Positions 54,558 to 62,116 of a stretch of 64,000 nucleotides of DNA are shown one piece after another (within the stretch, counting starts at the first letter, position 1; every line of letters starts with the position of its first letter). The notes beneath the pieces were generated by a model. The model was given only the letters and a program-made list of their open reading frames with translations. It was not told the DNA's origin and ran no database searches. Source of the DNA: Ruminococcus sp. (GTDB taxonomy: Bacteria > Bacillota_A > Clostridia > Oscillospirales > Ruminococcaceae); NCBI GenBank assembly GCA_017536105.1, contig JAFXRZ010000006.1, positions 248,001-312,000 on the forward strand, in the 5' to 3' direction. The position numbers were made by a program, and so were the translations under genes.

Positions 54558-55136
54558 TCAGCGGAGATGCTCCGCAAGTGTCCTGACGCCTGAAAGGACA
54601 GCGCAGATAAGCTCTGCGGCAAGAAATTTACCGCAGTAGAGCCTGAGCCTGTCGAGCATACCCTCAGACGAGACAGGGGACATAACGTGAGCCATGAGCT
54701 GCGAGGACATTTTTACGCTTTCGCAGGCTGCGGCACATATACAAAGGGCTGAGCCGGCAAAGAAGACTGCCGTCAACGCAGGATAAGCTGCTTGCCCGGG
54801 GAATGCAGAGCTTGCATAGCAGTCAGACATAATCATTCCCGAACCGAGGCCGAAGGCAGCCGGGACACATATCTCGGCAGGCTGAGCCACCGAACAAAAA
54901 CCCAGCAGGAACAAGGCAAGCAGGAATGCTGAGACCGTGCAGAAGCTGTCGATATAGACCGACGAAAGGCTACCGAAGGCGGACATAGCTTTATAAAGCG
55001 CTGTCGGTGCAGCAGGGTTTTCCGAGCAAAGCAGGCAGTATGCAAGGGTACCGAGCACACAGCCGAGCACAGCCGAGACCAGCATCACGGGCATCGCGCC
55101 GCAGCCGTCGGGGTGTTTTCTTTTTAACGTCTGCAT
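54558..55136 (-). CDS. Integral membrane protein, possibly SpoIIM-like
   Basis: 192 residues from the ATG at 55136, which has AGGGAG eight bases upstream. About five helices, small-residue and Cys-rich (AVLGCVLGTLAYCLLC; FLLALFLLGFCSVAQPAE; GSGMIMSDCYASS). The FLLGF block before a Pro is like SpoIIM-family proteins, but the match is weak. Some 45 bases after proC, co-directional. Function not established. Confidence 0.7.
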   Translation of the reverse strand: MQTLKRKHPDGCGAMPVMLVSAVLGCVLGTLAYCLLCSENPAAPTALYKAMSAFGSLSSVYIDSFCTVSAFLLALFLLGFCSVAQPAEICVPAAFGLGSGMIMSDCYASSAFPGQAAYPALTAVFFAGSALCICAAACESVKMSSQLMAHVMSPVSSEGMLDRLRLYCGKFLAAELICAVLSGVRTLAEHLR

Positions 55137-55181
55137 ACATATCACTCCCTGATAGATAATATGCAGACAAGCAATATTTGA

Positions 55182-55982
55182 TTACTTGGAAAGCTCGTAG
55201 GCTCTTGCGGTACAAGCCTTGCAGCAATCGTCAACGGCTTTTTTGAGGCCGTTAGCTCTAAGCTGTTCGAGGCCGGCGATAGTCGTGCCGCCCTTTGATG
55301 AGACCATTGTTATAAGTTCGTCAAGGGTCTTGCCGCTGTCGGTTATCATTTTCGCCGAACCGATAAGAGACTTAGCAAACAGCTGTGTTGCAGCCTCGGC
55401 ATCGATGCCTACTGACTCAGCGTACTCGATGAAATACTGAGCATAGAGATATATGAATGCAGGAGAAGAACCGTTGATGGCGATTATCTCCTTCATCTTA
55501 TCCTTGGGAACGACAGATACTATTCCGCAGGAAGAAAAAATGCTGCAAACGAGCTTGAATTCATCATCCGAAACGGTATCCGAACGGGAAAGAGCTGTTG
55601 CACCCTCGCCGAGAAGCAGAGGTGTGTTGGGCATAACGAGGACTACCTTTGCGCCTGCGACAGTCTTTGAAGCGATGTACTCATCGGTGATGCCTGCACA
55701 GATCGAGACGATTATCTTATCCTTCGTCACGTCATTCTTTATTGCGTTAAGCACTTCCTCAAGCTGCTGCGGCTTTACTGCAAGAAAAACATACTTGCAG
55801 GAGCTTACGAGCTCGCCCTCGTTTGCAGCGGCGCGAGCACCGAGCTGCTCTGCTCTTACAACAGCCTCCTGAAACGGATCATAGACCGCAAGCGCAATAT
55901 CAGCGCCCATATCGCTGCCTTTGATACCTTTCATAATGGCGTAGCCCATATTGCCTGCGCCGATGAAACCAACATTTATCAT
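55182..55982 (-). CDS. proC: Pyrroline-5-carboxylate reductase
   Basis: 266 residues. Reduces pyrroline-5-carboxylate to proline with NAD(P)H. NAD-binding GFIGAGNMGYAIMKG at the N-terminus; FLAVKPQQLEEVL; VLVMPNTPLLLGEGATAL; GSSPAFIYLYAQ, and GGTTIAGLEQLRANG near the end. GGAGGATCAGCT precedes the ATG. It has its own promoter upstream. Confidence 0.97.
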   Translation of the reverse strand: MINVGFIGAGNMGYAIMKGIKGSDMGADIALAVYDPFQEAVVRAEQLGARAAANEGELVSSCKYVFLAVKPQQLEEVLNAIKNDVTKDKIIVSICAGITDEYIASKTVAGAKVVLVMPNTPLLLGEGATALSRSDTVSDDEFKLVCSIFSSCGIVSVVPKDKMKEIIAINGSSPAFIYLYAQYFIEYAESVGIDAEAATQLFAKSLIGSAKMITDSGKTLDELITMVSSKGGTTIAGLEQLRANGLKKAVDDCCKACTARAYELSK

Positions 55983-56023
55983 AGCTGATCCTCCTGTTCG
56001 GGATAAAAATAAACACTTGAATC

Positions 56024-56052
56024 ATTATACTACAAATTGCATAAAAAATCAA
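56024..56052 (-). promoter_or_regulatory. Promoter of proC
   Basis: On the minus strand: TTGATT (56052-56047), 17-base spacer, TATAAT (56029-56024). Confidence 0.75.
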
Positions 56053-56066
56053 GTGTTATTTTGTAA

Positions 56067-57344
56067 TTATTTACTTTTGTGAGCTTTAACGGCATCATAT
56101 ATATCCTTGTACATATACAGCGAGCCGGCTGTGATGAGCGGTGCTGCATTTTCCTCGGCACAGGCGCAGGCAGCTTCAAAGCCTGAGGCTATGCTTTCAC
56201 ATGGCTTGGTCATGATGCCGTTTTCGTTGAAGCAGCGGCTCAGATCTTCTGCCGGCAAAGCACGCTGGACGCCCGGTGTGACCGCAAATGCACAGCGGAC
56301 AAGGGGTTTAAGCATATCGGCGTAGAGGCGGTAATCCTTATCTGCAAGGACGCCTATCAGGAGCACGGGCTTGCGGTCGGGATAATAGAGCTTTATGCTC
56401 TCGCAGAGGCTTTGCATACCGTCGGGGTTGTGAGCGCCGTCGAAGATCATCTTGGGCTCGGAAGACAGAGTCTCAAATCTTCCCGGCCAGCGGACTTCGG
56501 AAAGGCCTTGTTTTACAGCCTCTGATGTTATCTTTATCCCGAGGGAACGGAGTATATCGATACAGCTCAGGACGTTTATTATATTATCCTGCTGATACAC
56601 GCCTCTCAGCGGACAGCTGAGCTTCCGGTGCTTATAGACGAACTCCGTACAGCTGTTTGAGTCCAAAAATCTAACGCTTTCTCTTTCGGGAAGGTAAAGC
56701 TTTGCGGAAAGAGCATCTGCTCTTTCGGAGATAACTTTTAAAGCCTGCGGGTCATTGCCGCCGAAATAGACAGGTCTGCCCTGCTTGATGATGCCTGCTT
56801 TGTGGGAAGCTATCTCCGCCGTTGTGCTGCCGAGAAAGGCTGCATGGTCAACGGCGACGTTTGTAATAACGGAAAGGAGAGGGCTGCTTATAACATTGGT
56901 GGAATCGGTATCTCCGCCCATTCCGCATTCCATAACGCAAATATCGCAGCTTTCGCGGAAAAAGAGTCGGAAAGCTGCGGCTGTTATCATTTCAAATTCT
57001 GTTGGGGTATCCGAAAGAGCTTCCGCTGCATCGCAGACAGCGTTTATAGCTTCCGCAAGTGCGGGCTCAGGAACACTTTTGCAGTTTATGCCAAACTGGT
57101 CACTCAGTTCAAGCATCGCAGGAGAATTGAAGCTGCCGGTCTTAAATCCCTGTGCCGTCAGAACGGAGGAAAGCATAGCTGAAAAGGAGCCTTTGCCGTT
57201 TGTTCCGGCAACGTGGATGACTCTGAGCTTCTCCTGGGGATCGCCGAGAGCTGAGAGCAGAGCTTTTGTTCTTTCAAGTCCCATTTTCATTCCGGGTGCT
57301 GCGATCTGCTGCATCCGGGCGATGGACTGTGCGGCGCTAAGCAT
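56067..57344 (-). CDS. folC: Folylpolyglutamate synthase / dihydrofolate synthase
   Basis: 425 residues. Adds glutamate to folates so they stay in the cell. P-loop HVAGTNGKGSFSAMLSSVL; the SPAMLELSDQFG stretch; ECGMGGDTDSTNVI; ITNVAVDHAAFLG; WPGRFETLSSEPKMIFDGAHNPDG. The start overlaps the end of the folate-type S component (57337-57888) by eight bases, and both lie behind the THF riboswitch, so uptake and retention of folate are controlled together. Confidence 0.96.
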   Translation of the reverse strand: MLSAAQSIARMQQIAAPGMKMGLERTKALLSALGDPQEKLRVIHVAGTNGKGSFSAMLSSVLTAQGFKTGSFNSPAMLELSDQFGINCKSVPEPALAEAINAVCDAAEALSDTPTEFEMITAAAFRLFFRESCDICVMECGMGGDTDSTNVISSPLLSVITNVAVDHAAFLGSTTAEIASHKAGIIKQGRPVYFGGNDPQALKVISERADALSAKLYLPERESVRFLDSNSCTEFVYKHRKLSCPLRGVYQQDNIINVLSCIDILRSLGIKITSEAVKQGLSEVRWPGRFETLSSEPKMIFDGAHNPDGMQSLCESIKLYYPDRKPVLLIGVLADKDYRLYADMLKPLVRCAFAVTPGVQRALPAEDLSRCFNENGIMTKPCESIASGFEAACACAEENAAPLITAGSLYMYKDIYDAVKAHKSK

Positions 57345-57888
57345 CCTTTTTCATTCTCTTCATCTGTTCCATAAACGACCTGTTTCTCAACAAGGCATAG
57401 ATAATAACTATCTCAGCAGCCGAGGTGATAAGATAGATCGGGATACGGATAGCAAGCACCTTGAAAGATGTGCCGTACCAGAGATAGAGTCCTATGGATT
57501 TGATTATCATAGAACCGAAGACGTGTGCGGTAAGCACGGAGCAGATTATCTTTTTAAGGAGCTTCGTGTTCTTTGCCATCTGGAAGACGGCTCCGGAGAT
57601 AAAGCCTATGAAGGCAGCTCCGAGGGTGATGATCGGGTTGATGTCGTAGCCGTAGAGGAAGCAGCCGACTATATCGGCCACAACTGCGGTGAAGATACCT
57701 ACGACAGGACCGTAGAAGATGCCCGAAAGGATTATGGGCAGATTCTCGAAGCTTATCCTCAGAGAGCTTCCGATCTTGATAGATAAGAACTTTCCGAAGA
57801 CGATGCTCATGGCAGCGAAAAGGGCACAGACAACAAGTGCTCTTACGCTCATAAACGCCTTATTCTTTTTGACCTGTTCTTCGCTCAT
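57337..57888 (-). CDS. folT: ECF transporter S component for folate (FolT)
   Basis: 183 residues, six membrane helices. SVRALVVCALFAAMSIVFGKFLSI and RISFENLPIILSGIFYGPVVG are the typical start of FolT-like S components, which bind the vitamin and dock to the shared EcfT-A-A' energising unit (not in the window). The ATG at 57888 has GGAGG nine bases upstream, and that site is the right arm of a stem. A THF riboswitch lies just before. Confidence 0.93.
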   Translation of the reverse strand: MSEEQVKKNKAFMSVRALVVCALFAAMSIVFGKFLSIKIGSSLRISFENLPIILSGIFYGPVVGIFTAVVADIVGCFLYGYDINPIITLGAAFIGFISGAVFQMAKNTKLLKKIICSVLTAHVFGSMIIKSIGLYLWYGTSFKVLAIRIPIYLITSAAEIVIIYALLRNRSFMEQMKRMKKDA

Positions 57889-57897
57889 AAATAAAAA

Positions 57898-57933
57898 CCT
57901 CCTCTCCTCACTGAACATGACAAGGAGAGAAGG
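57898..57933 (-). promoter_or_regulatory. Expression-platform hairpin hiding the folT ribosome site
   Basis: CCTTCTCTCCT pairs with AGGAGAGGAGG (11 pairs, one G-U), followed by TTTTTATTT. It can act as a terminator and also locks up the GGAGG of folT, just after the THF aptamer. Confidence 0.8.
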
Positions 57934-57954
57934 TATTCTTCAGAAGATGTCATA

Positions 57955-58057
57955 TCAAGCGGGATGCAAGGATATAATCGCAAGAGTATTCTCTTTTCGT
58001 CCCGGCGGCAACTCCCCGTCCGCCCGGCACTTAACGCTATATCCTCTACTCTTTGGA
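57955..58057 (-). promoter_or_regulatory. Tetrahydrofolate (THF) riboswitch
   Basis: On the minus strand the aptamer has AGAGTAGAGGATATAGCGTT then AAGTGCC, a closing GGATATA/TATATCC stem, and the GCCGCCGGGACGAA segment, then TTGCATCCCGCTT. These are the sequence marks of the THF class (RF01831). It precedes folT-folC, its expected targets. It begins 16 bases after the pfkA stop, so the message may come by read-through or from a promoter inside pfkA. Confidence 0.92.
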
Positions 58058-58072
58058 TAAGATGCTAAAAGA

Positions 58073-59035
58073 TCAGAATGCTGTATCGTTGAGGATGCGG
58101 TATCTGCGCTCGATGAAGTCCTTCTTCATTGCAAGGCCTTCGTGCAGGTCGATATCATATACCTTGCCGTCCTTAAGGCCGACGATCCTGTTTCCGATAT
58201 CCTGCTCGAGAAGCTCAACAGCGTGATAGCCCATCTCTGTTGCAAGAACTCTGTCGCGGAGTGTAGGCGAACCGCCTCTCTGAACGTGACCGAGCACGGT
58301 AACTCTCGACTCGATGCCGGTCATTTCCTGGATAGATCTTGCGATAACATCGGACTGGCCTACGCCCTCGGCAACGACGATGATGAAGTGGAACTTGCCG
58401 TTTTTCTTTGCTTTAAGGATAGAATCAGCGATCTCGTTGAGGTTATAGGGCTCTTCGAGGGTTATAACAGCCTCTGCGCCGACTGCGATGCCGACGTTGA
58501 CTGCGATATAGCCTGCCTTTCTTCCCATTACCTCTACTACAGAGCAGCGGTCGTGGGACTGTGTGGTATCGCGGATCTTGTCTATCATTTCCATCGCTGT
58601 GTTCATAGCGGTGTCATAGCCTATAGTATATTCTGTGCACTGGATATCGTTGTCTATGGTGCCGGGTATGCCGATGCAGGGGATGCCCTGAGAAGAAAGG
58701 TCACCTGCGCCTCTGAAAGAACCGTCTCCGCCGACAACAACGATGCCGTCGAGTTTCAATTCCTTGCATTTTTCTACGCCCTTCTTAACGCCTTCCATAT
58801 CTCTGAATTCGGGGCAGCGTGCGGTATAGAGACAGGTGCCTCCGCGCTGCATGATGCCGGAAACGGAGCGTGCGTTGAGCTCAACAACATCACCGGCGAG
58901 CAGTCCGGCATAGCCTCTGCGGATACCAACGACCTCCATGCCCTTGCTGAGCGCTGTTCTTGCGACTGCACGGACAACGGCATTCATTCCCGGAGCGTCT
59001 CCTCCGCTTGTAAGTACGCCAATCCTATGTGCCAT
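58073..59035 (-). CDS. pfkA: 6-phosphofructokinase
   Basis: 320 residues, ATP-type. GVLTSGGDAPGMNAVVRAV holds the ATP site; GGDGSFRGA binds phosphate; IPGTIDNDIQCTEYTIGYDTA has the catalytic Asp; MGRKAGYIAVNVG. It makes fructose-1,6-bisphosphate in glycolysis, regulated by PEP and ADP in related enzymes. GAGGAGTTAAT precedes the ATG. folT-folC lie downstream after the riboswitch. Confidence 0.97.
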   Translation of the reverse strand: MAHRIGVLTSGGDAPGMNAVVRAVARTALSKGMEVVGIRRGYAGLLAGDVVELNARSVSGIMQRGGTCLYTARCPEFRDMEGVKKGVEKCKELKLDGIVVVGGDGSFRGAGDLSSQGIPCIGIPGTIDNDIQCTEYTIGYDTAMNTAMEMIDKIRDTTQSHDRCSVVEVMGRKAGYIAVNVGIAVGAEAVITLEEPYNLNEIADSILKAKKNGKFHFIIVVAEGVGQSDVIARSIQEMTGIESRVTVLGHVQRGGSPTLRDRVLATEMGYHAVELLEQDIGNRIVGLKDGKVYDIDLHEGLAMKKDFIERRYRILNDTAF

Positions 59036-59082
59036 ATTAACTCCTCCAAAAATATCAAAAGATCCAAAAATTCAACACTAAT

Positions 59083-59111
59083 ATAATAGCACAAACCCCT
59101 GACCTTGTCAA
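59083..59111 (-). promoter_or_regulatory. Sigma-A promoter of pfkA
   Basis: On the minus strand: TTGACA (59111-59106), 17-base spacer, TATTAT (59088-59083). Confidence 0.88.
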
Positions 59112-59182
59112 GGGCTTGTGCTCGTTTTGCTAAATTATTTAAAACGTTTTCGTACATTTCGTAATAATTGGGGTCAGGCAGA

Positions 59183-60898
59183 TCAATCGTCGGATTCTTT
59201 ATCCTTCTTTTTCTTCTCTTCCTTGCCGTCGGAAACGTAGACCGTGAGTTCCTCGCCGGTCTTGATGTTGATGTTATATCCTACACCGATGTCGGTCTTG
59301 ATAACATCGCCCTTGGTGACGGTATCGGATTTCTGATTGACCTTCTTATACTTGATCTCCTTGGAATCCAAAAGCTTTGCATACTCGATATAGCTCATGC
59401 CCGCATAATCCGGAACGGGGATGCTCTCTGAGCCCTTGCAGACTTTCAGCTCCAGCTCCAGCTTATCGGTGGGATCGTACTCGGTATCGGGTTCGATGCT
59501 CTGCTCGGTGATCTCGTCCTTTGCGACGTCATCGGAGTAAAAGAATTCTGCGCGGATAGTGAAATACTCACCGAACTTTTTGAGGACCTGCTCGTATCTC
59601 TGTCCTACGAGATTAGGCATGATAGCCACGTTATCGGGAGAACTGGAGACTGTGGAAGGGTCGATTATAGGCTCCGTAGTGGTTACCACTTCATCCGAAG
59701 AAGCCAAAGCAGAATCGTCGAAGGCATTCTTGCTGGACGAAGCGTTGGGGTCGGGAGAAGAAGTGAGCTGCTTCAAGACATAAGCGCTGAAGCCGATGAT
59801 AACACCGAGGCAGATGAAAACAAGTATCGCATAGCCTGCGCCGGATTTCTTCTTTTTGGTGCTTCTTGCAGGAGCTTCGGAGCTCTCGTTCTTCTGTATC
59901 GGGATAGTCTGAGTTGCACCCTTCTGGTGTTCAAGCTGGTAATGCTTGTCGAAGAGCTGGGTGACAAAGTCGTTTACAGTCTGTATCCTGTCCTCTCCTC
60001 TTACAGCCATGGCATGGGAGATGACGTTGGAGACATATGTGGGGATACCCGGGTTTATCCTTGAAGCAGGAACGAGGGTATCGTTTGTGAGTCTTGTATT
60101 TGCATCGAGGGGCATACAGCCTGTGAGGATGCGGTAAAGCACAGCGGCTATGGCATAGACGTCTGTCCATGTGCCCTGATAAGCCAGTGAGGAATACTGC
60201 TCGGGAGCTGTATAGCCGGAATAGAACTCAGGCGAAAGGCCGGTATCCGATGTACGGATAGAGCTTATGGAGAAGCCTGTGAGCTTTAGCTCGCCTTCTG
60301 TGGTGACGATTATATTCTCGGGAGAGATACCTCTGTGGAGTATCCCCGAGTTATGGATGATGCTGATAGTCGTGAACAGAGGCATAAAAAGCTTCTTAAC
60401 TCTGTTCCAGGTTATATAGCCGGTATTCATCTGCAAGAACTTACGCAGAGAAACGCCCTCGACATATTCAAGTATCACATAGGTGGTATTGTTCGCAACG
60501 AATATATCCGTGGGAGTGGAGATATGGTTGAGGTTCTTCATCCTGGAAAGAACTTTGTTCATATCTGCAAACTCGGACATATAAGTCTTGTACTTTGCGA
60601 GACAATCGGGGTTGATTATGATATTTGAACTGCCGCGCTCTCTTTCGCAGAGCATATCGGGCATATACTCCCTGACCACCGCCTTGCATTTTCTTACCAT
60701 ATCGTAGCAGATATAAGAGGCGCCCTCACCGTTATACGAGAGCATTTTGCCGACTATATACCTGTCGTCGAGAATGGTTCTCGGAGCAAGATATGATTGT
60801 AGATGCGGCATATCGTCCGTATAGCTGCAATAGCGGCAGACGCCGTGTCTGTCAAGCTCGTTCATGCAGCCCATACAGAGCTTCTGAGCTATTTCCAT
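59183..60898 (-). CDS. Zinc-ribbon, PASTA-domain protein kinase homologue lacking catalytic residues (pseudokinase)
   Basis: 571 residues: zinc ribbon CMGC (8-11) and CRYC (21-24), a protein-kinase fold at about 45-320, a basic linker, one membrane helix (about 355-375), an Asp/Ser-rich spacer, then two PASTA domains (about 430-495 and 497-562) and a basic tail. Family members in Firmicutes with this plan are receptor kinases that bind muropeptides. Here the key residues are changed: the catalytic loop reads HRGISPEN (188-195; HRD normally), DFG reads TGF (207-209), and the ATP lysine position is Arg76 (VVREY). APE (231-233) and the general fold are kept. Likely a scaffold or sensor, not an enzyme. 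Own promoter upstream. Confidence 0.9.
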   Translation of the reverse strand: MEIAQKLCMGCMNELDRHGVCRYCSYTDDMPHLQSYLAPRTILDDRYIVGKMLSYNGEGASYICYDMVRKCKAVVREYMPDMLCERERGSSNIIINPDCLAKYKTYMSEFADMNKVLSRMKNLNHISTPTDIFVANNTTYVILEYVEGVSLRKFLQMNTGYITWNRVKKLFMPLFTTISIIHNSGILHRGISPENIIVTTEGELKLTGFSISSIRTSDTGLSPEFYSGYTAPEQYSSLAYQGTWTDVYAIAAVLYRILTGCMPLDANTRLTNDTLVPASRINPGIPTYVSNVISHAMAVRGEDRIQTVNDFVTQLFDKHYQLEHQKGATQTIPIQKNESSEAPARSTKKKKSGAGYAILVFICLGVIIGFSAYVLKQLTSSPDPNASSSKNAFDDSALASSDEVVTTTEPIIDPSTVSSSPDNVAIMPNLVGQRYEQVLKKFGEYFTIRAEFFYSDDVAKDEITEQSIEPDTEYDPTDKLELELKVCKGSESIPVPDYAGMSYIEYAKLLDSKEIKYKKVNQKSDTVTKGDVIKTDIGVGYNINIKTGEELTVYVSDGKEEKKKKDKESDD

Positions 60899-60962
60899 TC
60901 AAACTCTCCTAACATTGATCTATAAAAATAAAAAATGTGATCTGCAAATTGACCCAAGCTAT

Positions 60963-60991
60963 ATCATACCAATAAAAGCGAAATAAGTCAA
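60963..60991 (-). promoter_or_regulatory. Promoter of the PASTA pseudokinase
   Basis: On the minus strand: TTGACT (60991-60986), 17-base spacer, TATGAT (60968-60963). Confidence 0.82.
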
Positions 60992-61052
60992 GAAAAACTT
61001 TTCAAATGTATGATTTATGAAACAATTTGTATTATTTCTGTAACAAATGAAA

Positions 61053-61868
61053 CTACTCCGAAACGTAATAGAAGGGATAGATATCCTCGGAGGTATAGAA
61101 GATGAATTTATCGTTGCTGTCGGCGGAGACGCAGAGGATAACGCTTTGCATATCGCCGTTGTCCAGCTTGTAGTAATACCTGAACTCATACTTTGTGAAG
61201 CTGACGTCATAGGTAATGCGGAAGGGATCGAAGTCTATATCGTCCAGGATAGTTGATATCTTCGTCTGCTTATCGTACTTGTCGAGGTCTATTCTCTTAT
61301 CGAGCTTTTCGCCGCGGCTGTCGCTTTTTAGCACACGGTAATCGGTATAGATGACCTGCTCGATCTTCTCGGAATCGGTCTTGAGGACGGAGACTGTCCA
61401 CTCGGGGAAGGATGTATCGTCGATCTCGATCTTGTCCTCCGACTCGATGATATAATCGAAGGTGTCCATCTTATTGATGACGGCAAATTCGGAATTGTCC
61501 TTCAGGTGGATATCCAGATCTTTTTCGGCGTTGGTAACTCTGCTGCCGATATACTCGGCGAGGTTCTTGGCGGTCTTCTTTCCCTTGCCCGAGGCAACAT
61601 GGACCACAAGTATGATAATGAGGATAACGATCAGCAGGATGACTCCGCCGATGAGGCCGTATCTCATATAGGTCCATTTTTTTGCGTCAGCTCTTGCTTC
61701 GCCGGACTTTCTGTCTATAACAGTTATCTTAGGGCTGCTCTCTTTTTTCGAGGTGCCGATCGCAAGCAGACCTTTTTTGTTCTTCTTGGCGGATCTGAGG
61801 ACGGTACCGCAGTTGCGGCAGATGTTATCGTCCTTGGAAACGCTCTCGTTGCATTTCGGACAGTTCAA
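61053..61868 (-). CDS. Zinc-ribbon membrane protein of unknown function
   Basis: 271 residues from TTG at 61868, with AAGGAGG eight bases upstream; a longer reading to 61913 lacks one. Zinc ribbon NCPKCNES/ICRNCGTVL (Cys pairs 3-6 and 18-21), a basic region, one membrane helix (about 68-95), and an extracytoplasmic part of about 170 residues rich in Asp/Lys with alternating strands. It resembles 29843-30556 in plan only. Neighbour of the pseudokinase, which also has a zinc ribbon; the pair may share a function (inference). Its promoter is at 61927-61955. Confidence 0.83.
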   Translation of the reverse strand: MNCPKCNESVSKDDNICRNCGTVLRSAKKNKKGLLAIGTSKKESSPKITVIDRKSGEARADAKKWTYMRYGLIGGVILLIVILIIILVVHVASGKGKKTAKNLAEYIGSRVTNAEKDLDIHLKDNSEFAVINKMDTFDYIIESEDKIEIDDTSFPEWTVSVLKTDSEKIEQVIYTDYRVLKSDSRGEKLDKRIDLDKYDKQTKISTILDDIDFDPFRITYDVSFTKYEFRYYYKLDNGDMQSVILCVSADSNDKFIFYTSEDIYPFYYVSE

Positions 61869-61926
61869 GGATCTTACCTCCTTATGATTCTGCGCCCGGG
61901 CGCAATATTTCATAATAATCTATAAT

Positions 61927-61955
61927 ATTATATCACACTCTCTCAAAAAAGTCAA
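61927..61955 (-). promoter_or_regulatory. Promoter of the zinc-ribbon membrane protein
   Basis: On the minus strand: TTGACT (61955-61950), 17-base spacer, TATAAT (61932-61927). Confidence 0.87.
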
Positions 61956-62023
61956 TCACAGCTTGCAAAATGTCAGAAATTGTTATCATTTGGCAAAGGA
62001 TCATATATATTGTGATTTTCCGA

Positions 62024-62053
62024 TTGACAAAACCGCACCTGTTGTGTTATAAT
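62024..62053 (+). promoter_or_regulatory. Promoter of the topoisomerase B subunit
   Basis: TTGACA (62024-62029), 18-base spacer, TATAAT (62048-62053). Confidence 0.85.
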
Positions 62054-62116
62054 GAACTAAATACGGTCATCGGACAAGCGCATGGCCGGGCAAAGTTTAA
62101 AAGGGGAAAGGTAATA

